This document shows, in pieces, positions 62,796 through 64,000 of a DNA stretch of 64,000 nucleotides (positions are counted from its first letter, which is position 1; the number at the start of each line of letters is the position of its first letter). Position numbers and translations under genes: made by a program. The stretch comes from an uncultured delta proteobacterium (GTDB lineage: Bacteria; Desulfobacterota; Desulfobulbia; Desulfobulbales; Desulfurivibrionaceae). The stretch covers positions 124,001 through 188,000 of the forward strand of contig CAIPYE010000001.1 of NCBI GenBank assembly GCA_903869265.1, in the 5' to 3' direction. The notes beneath the pieces are model-generated. The model had not been told where the DNA came from and ran no database searches. It saw nothing but the letters and a program-made list of their open reading frames with translations.

Positions 62796-64000
62796 ATGAT
62801 CTCCACCGTCATAACAACCTTGAACCTGCTCCTGGAGGAAAGCGCCCGATCTTTCGGAGGTCGGCCCGCCGCGGGCTTTGCCTTCCAGCCGCCCATGCGT
62901 TATGGGGAGTTCCACAAAAAAGCACTGGATGTCGCGGCCCTGCTCAAGGAACGCGGCATCAAAAAAGGCGACCGGGTGGCAATCCTCGCCGACAACTCCC
63001 CCCAGTGGGGCATGGCCTATTTCGGCATTGTCCGCCTGGGAGCGATCGCCGTCCCGATCCTGCCCGATTTTCCAGAGGCCGATGTCAAACACATCCTGAA
63101 CGAGACCGGGGCAAAGATTCTTTTCACCGCCCAACGCCAGTTGGAAAAACTCTATGAGCTTCCCGGCAGCAGACTGAAAACCGTCATCACCCTGGATGAC
63201 GCCGTCGATCAAAACAACCTCGTGGCCACCCTCCCATTCAGCCAATTTCTTGCCTCAGCCGAGGATTTGCCGGAAAAGAAAAAAGCCCTGGCCACAGATC
63301 TGGCCGATCCGGACGACCTCGCCTCGATCATCTATACCTCCGGCACCTCGGGCCACGCCAAGGCGGTGATGCTGAGCCATAAAAACTTTCTCAGCAACGT
63401 CCGCGCCACCCTGGGGATCTTTCCCGATGAGCCGATACAGGGCTGGACCTTCCTCTCCATTCTGCCCATGTCCCACGCCTATGAATTCACCACCAGTTTC
63501 CTGGTGCCCCTGGCCACGGGCTCCCGCATCGTCTATGCGGGCAAGACCCCGACCCCGACCGTCCTTGAACGGATCTGCAAACAGGAACAGCCCACCATCA
63601 TGTGCATGGTGCCCATGGTCATGGAAAAGATTTACAAAAAGAAGGTCCTGCCGGTCATCACCGCCAATGTTTTTATGCGGGCGGCCATGAAGCTGCCCCT
63701 GGTCCGCCGGAAGATTCTGCAAAAAATCGGCCAAAAATTGCAGTTGTTTTTCGGGGGCAAGCTAAAATTTATCGCCATTGGCGGTGCCGCCCTCAATATC
63801 GAGGTGGAACGATTCCTGGCCGAAGCCGGATTCCCCTACCTGGTGGGCTACGGCCTGACCGAGGCCTCGCCCCTGGTCAGCGCCGGGCCATGCGGCGACC
63901 CGAATATCGCCCTAGGCTCGGCGGGCAAGCCGGTGAAGGATGTGGAGGTCCAGATCAGCAAGCCCAACCCTGAAACGGGCTTGGGCGAAATCCTGGTCAA
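62796..64000 (+). CDS. AMP-forming acyl-CoA synthetase, cut by right edge
   Basis: The visible 401 residues belong to the acyl-adenylate-forming (ANL) family, long-chain FadD type: core motif A3 IIYTSGTSGHAKAVMLSH, FLSILPMSHAYEFT, FFGGKLKFIAIGGAAL and YGLTEASPLVS with the motif that closes on AMP. It activates a fatty acid to acyl-CoA by way of an acyl-AMP. The substrate chain length is not readable. ATG 62796 starts the frame; the ATG at 62788 stops after three codons. No acyltransferase or PlsC-like domain can be checked because the C-terminus lies outside the window. Confidence 0.92.
   Translation, partial: MISTVITTLNLLLEESARSFGGRPAAGFAFQPPMRYGEFHKKALDVAALLKERGIKKGDRVAILADNSPQWGMAYFGIVRLGAIAVPILPDFPEADVKHILNETGAKILFTAQRQLEKLYELPGSRLKTVITLDDAVDQNNLVATLPFSQFLASAEDLPEKKKALATDLADPDDLASIIYTSGTSGHAKAVMLSHKNFLSNVRATLGIFPDEPIQGWTFLSILPMSHAYEFTTSFLVPLATGSRIVYAGKTPTPTVLERICKQEQPTIMCMVPMVMEKIYKKKVLPVITANVFMRAAMKLPLVRRKILQKIGQKLQLFFGGKLKFIAIGGAALNIEVERFLAEAGFPYLVGYGLTEASPLVSAGPCGDPNIALGSAGKPVKDVEVQISKPNPETGLGEILV

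Overview
The window reads as a chromosomal segment of a Gram-negative, anaerobic, sulfur-cycle bacterium of the Desulfobacterota, most like the Desulfobulbales. This is inferred from gene content, not from a search: a complete lipid A and outer-membrane assembly set, a class II (B12-dependent) ribonucleotide reductase, an octaheme cytochrome of the tetrathionate-reductase family, a core-MetE-like methionine synthase, a PxxKW cysteine-rich protein and many sensor kinases and diguanylate cyclases. Base composition is GC-rich except in a few small genes. No rRNA, tRNA, CRISPR array, transposase or integrase gene was seen.

Positions 1-18077 are almost entirely minus-strand. A likely long transcription unit runs lysS, lolC-like permease, lolD, bamA, mfd, surA (surA is cut by the left edge). 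To its right lie the methionine synthase-like gene, glgP, a CCA-adding/HD nucleotidyltransferase, folE2 and a glycosyltransferase. From 18299 to 20102 is a small plus-strand island of three unrelated short genes, bounded by a REP-like hairpin on the left and separated by inverted repeats, which looks acquired.

Positions 20104-30230 hold the octaheme cytochrome behind a good sigma-54 promoter, a PP-loop ATPase/RibD-like reductase gene pair, an orphan ParB-like gene, and nrdJ followed by a sensor kinase and an HD-GYP response regulator. Positions 30438-40926 form the cell-envelope block: eno and ihfA, then lpxD, fabZ, lpxA, lpxI, a MurU-like nucleotidyltransferase, an AmgK-like kinase, der, and a PAS histidine kinase broken by one frameshift.

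Positions 40977-53474 are mixed: an orphan pilC, a PxxKW protein, a membrane-anchored gene broken by three homopolymer indels, a small lipoprotein, YccA-like and AI-2E-like membrane proteins, an MBL hydrolase, thioredoxin 2, a large SNF2 helicase and mutY. Positions 53580-62659 are a signalling neighbourhood: two membrane diguanylate cyclases (one with a c-type heme sensor domain), a PAS kinase, a response-regulator diguanylate cyclase and a 7TMR-DISM hybrid kinase, with a Nudix hydrolase and a monoheme cytochrome between them. The right edge cuts an acyl-CoA synthetase. Nearly all genes are ordinary housekeeping or signalling genes. The least explained items are the PP-loop/RibD-like pair, the three-gene island, the heme-linked cyclic-di-GMP cluster and the unassigned N-terminal two thirds of the SNF2 helicase.
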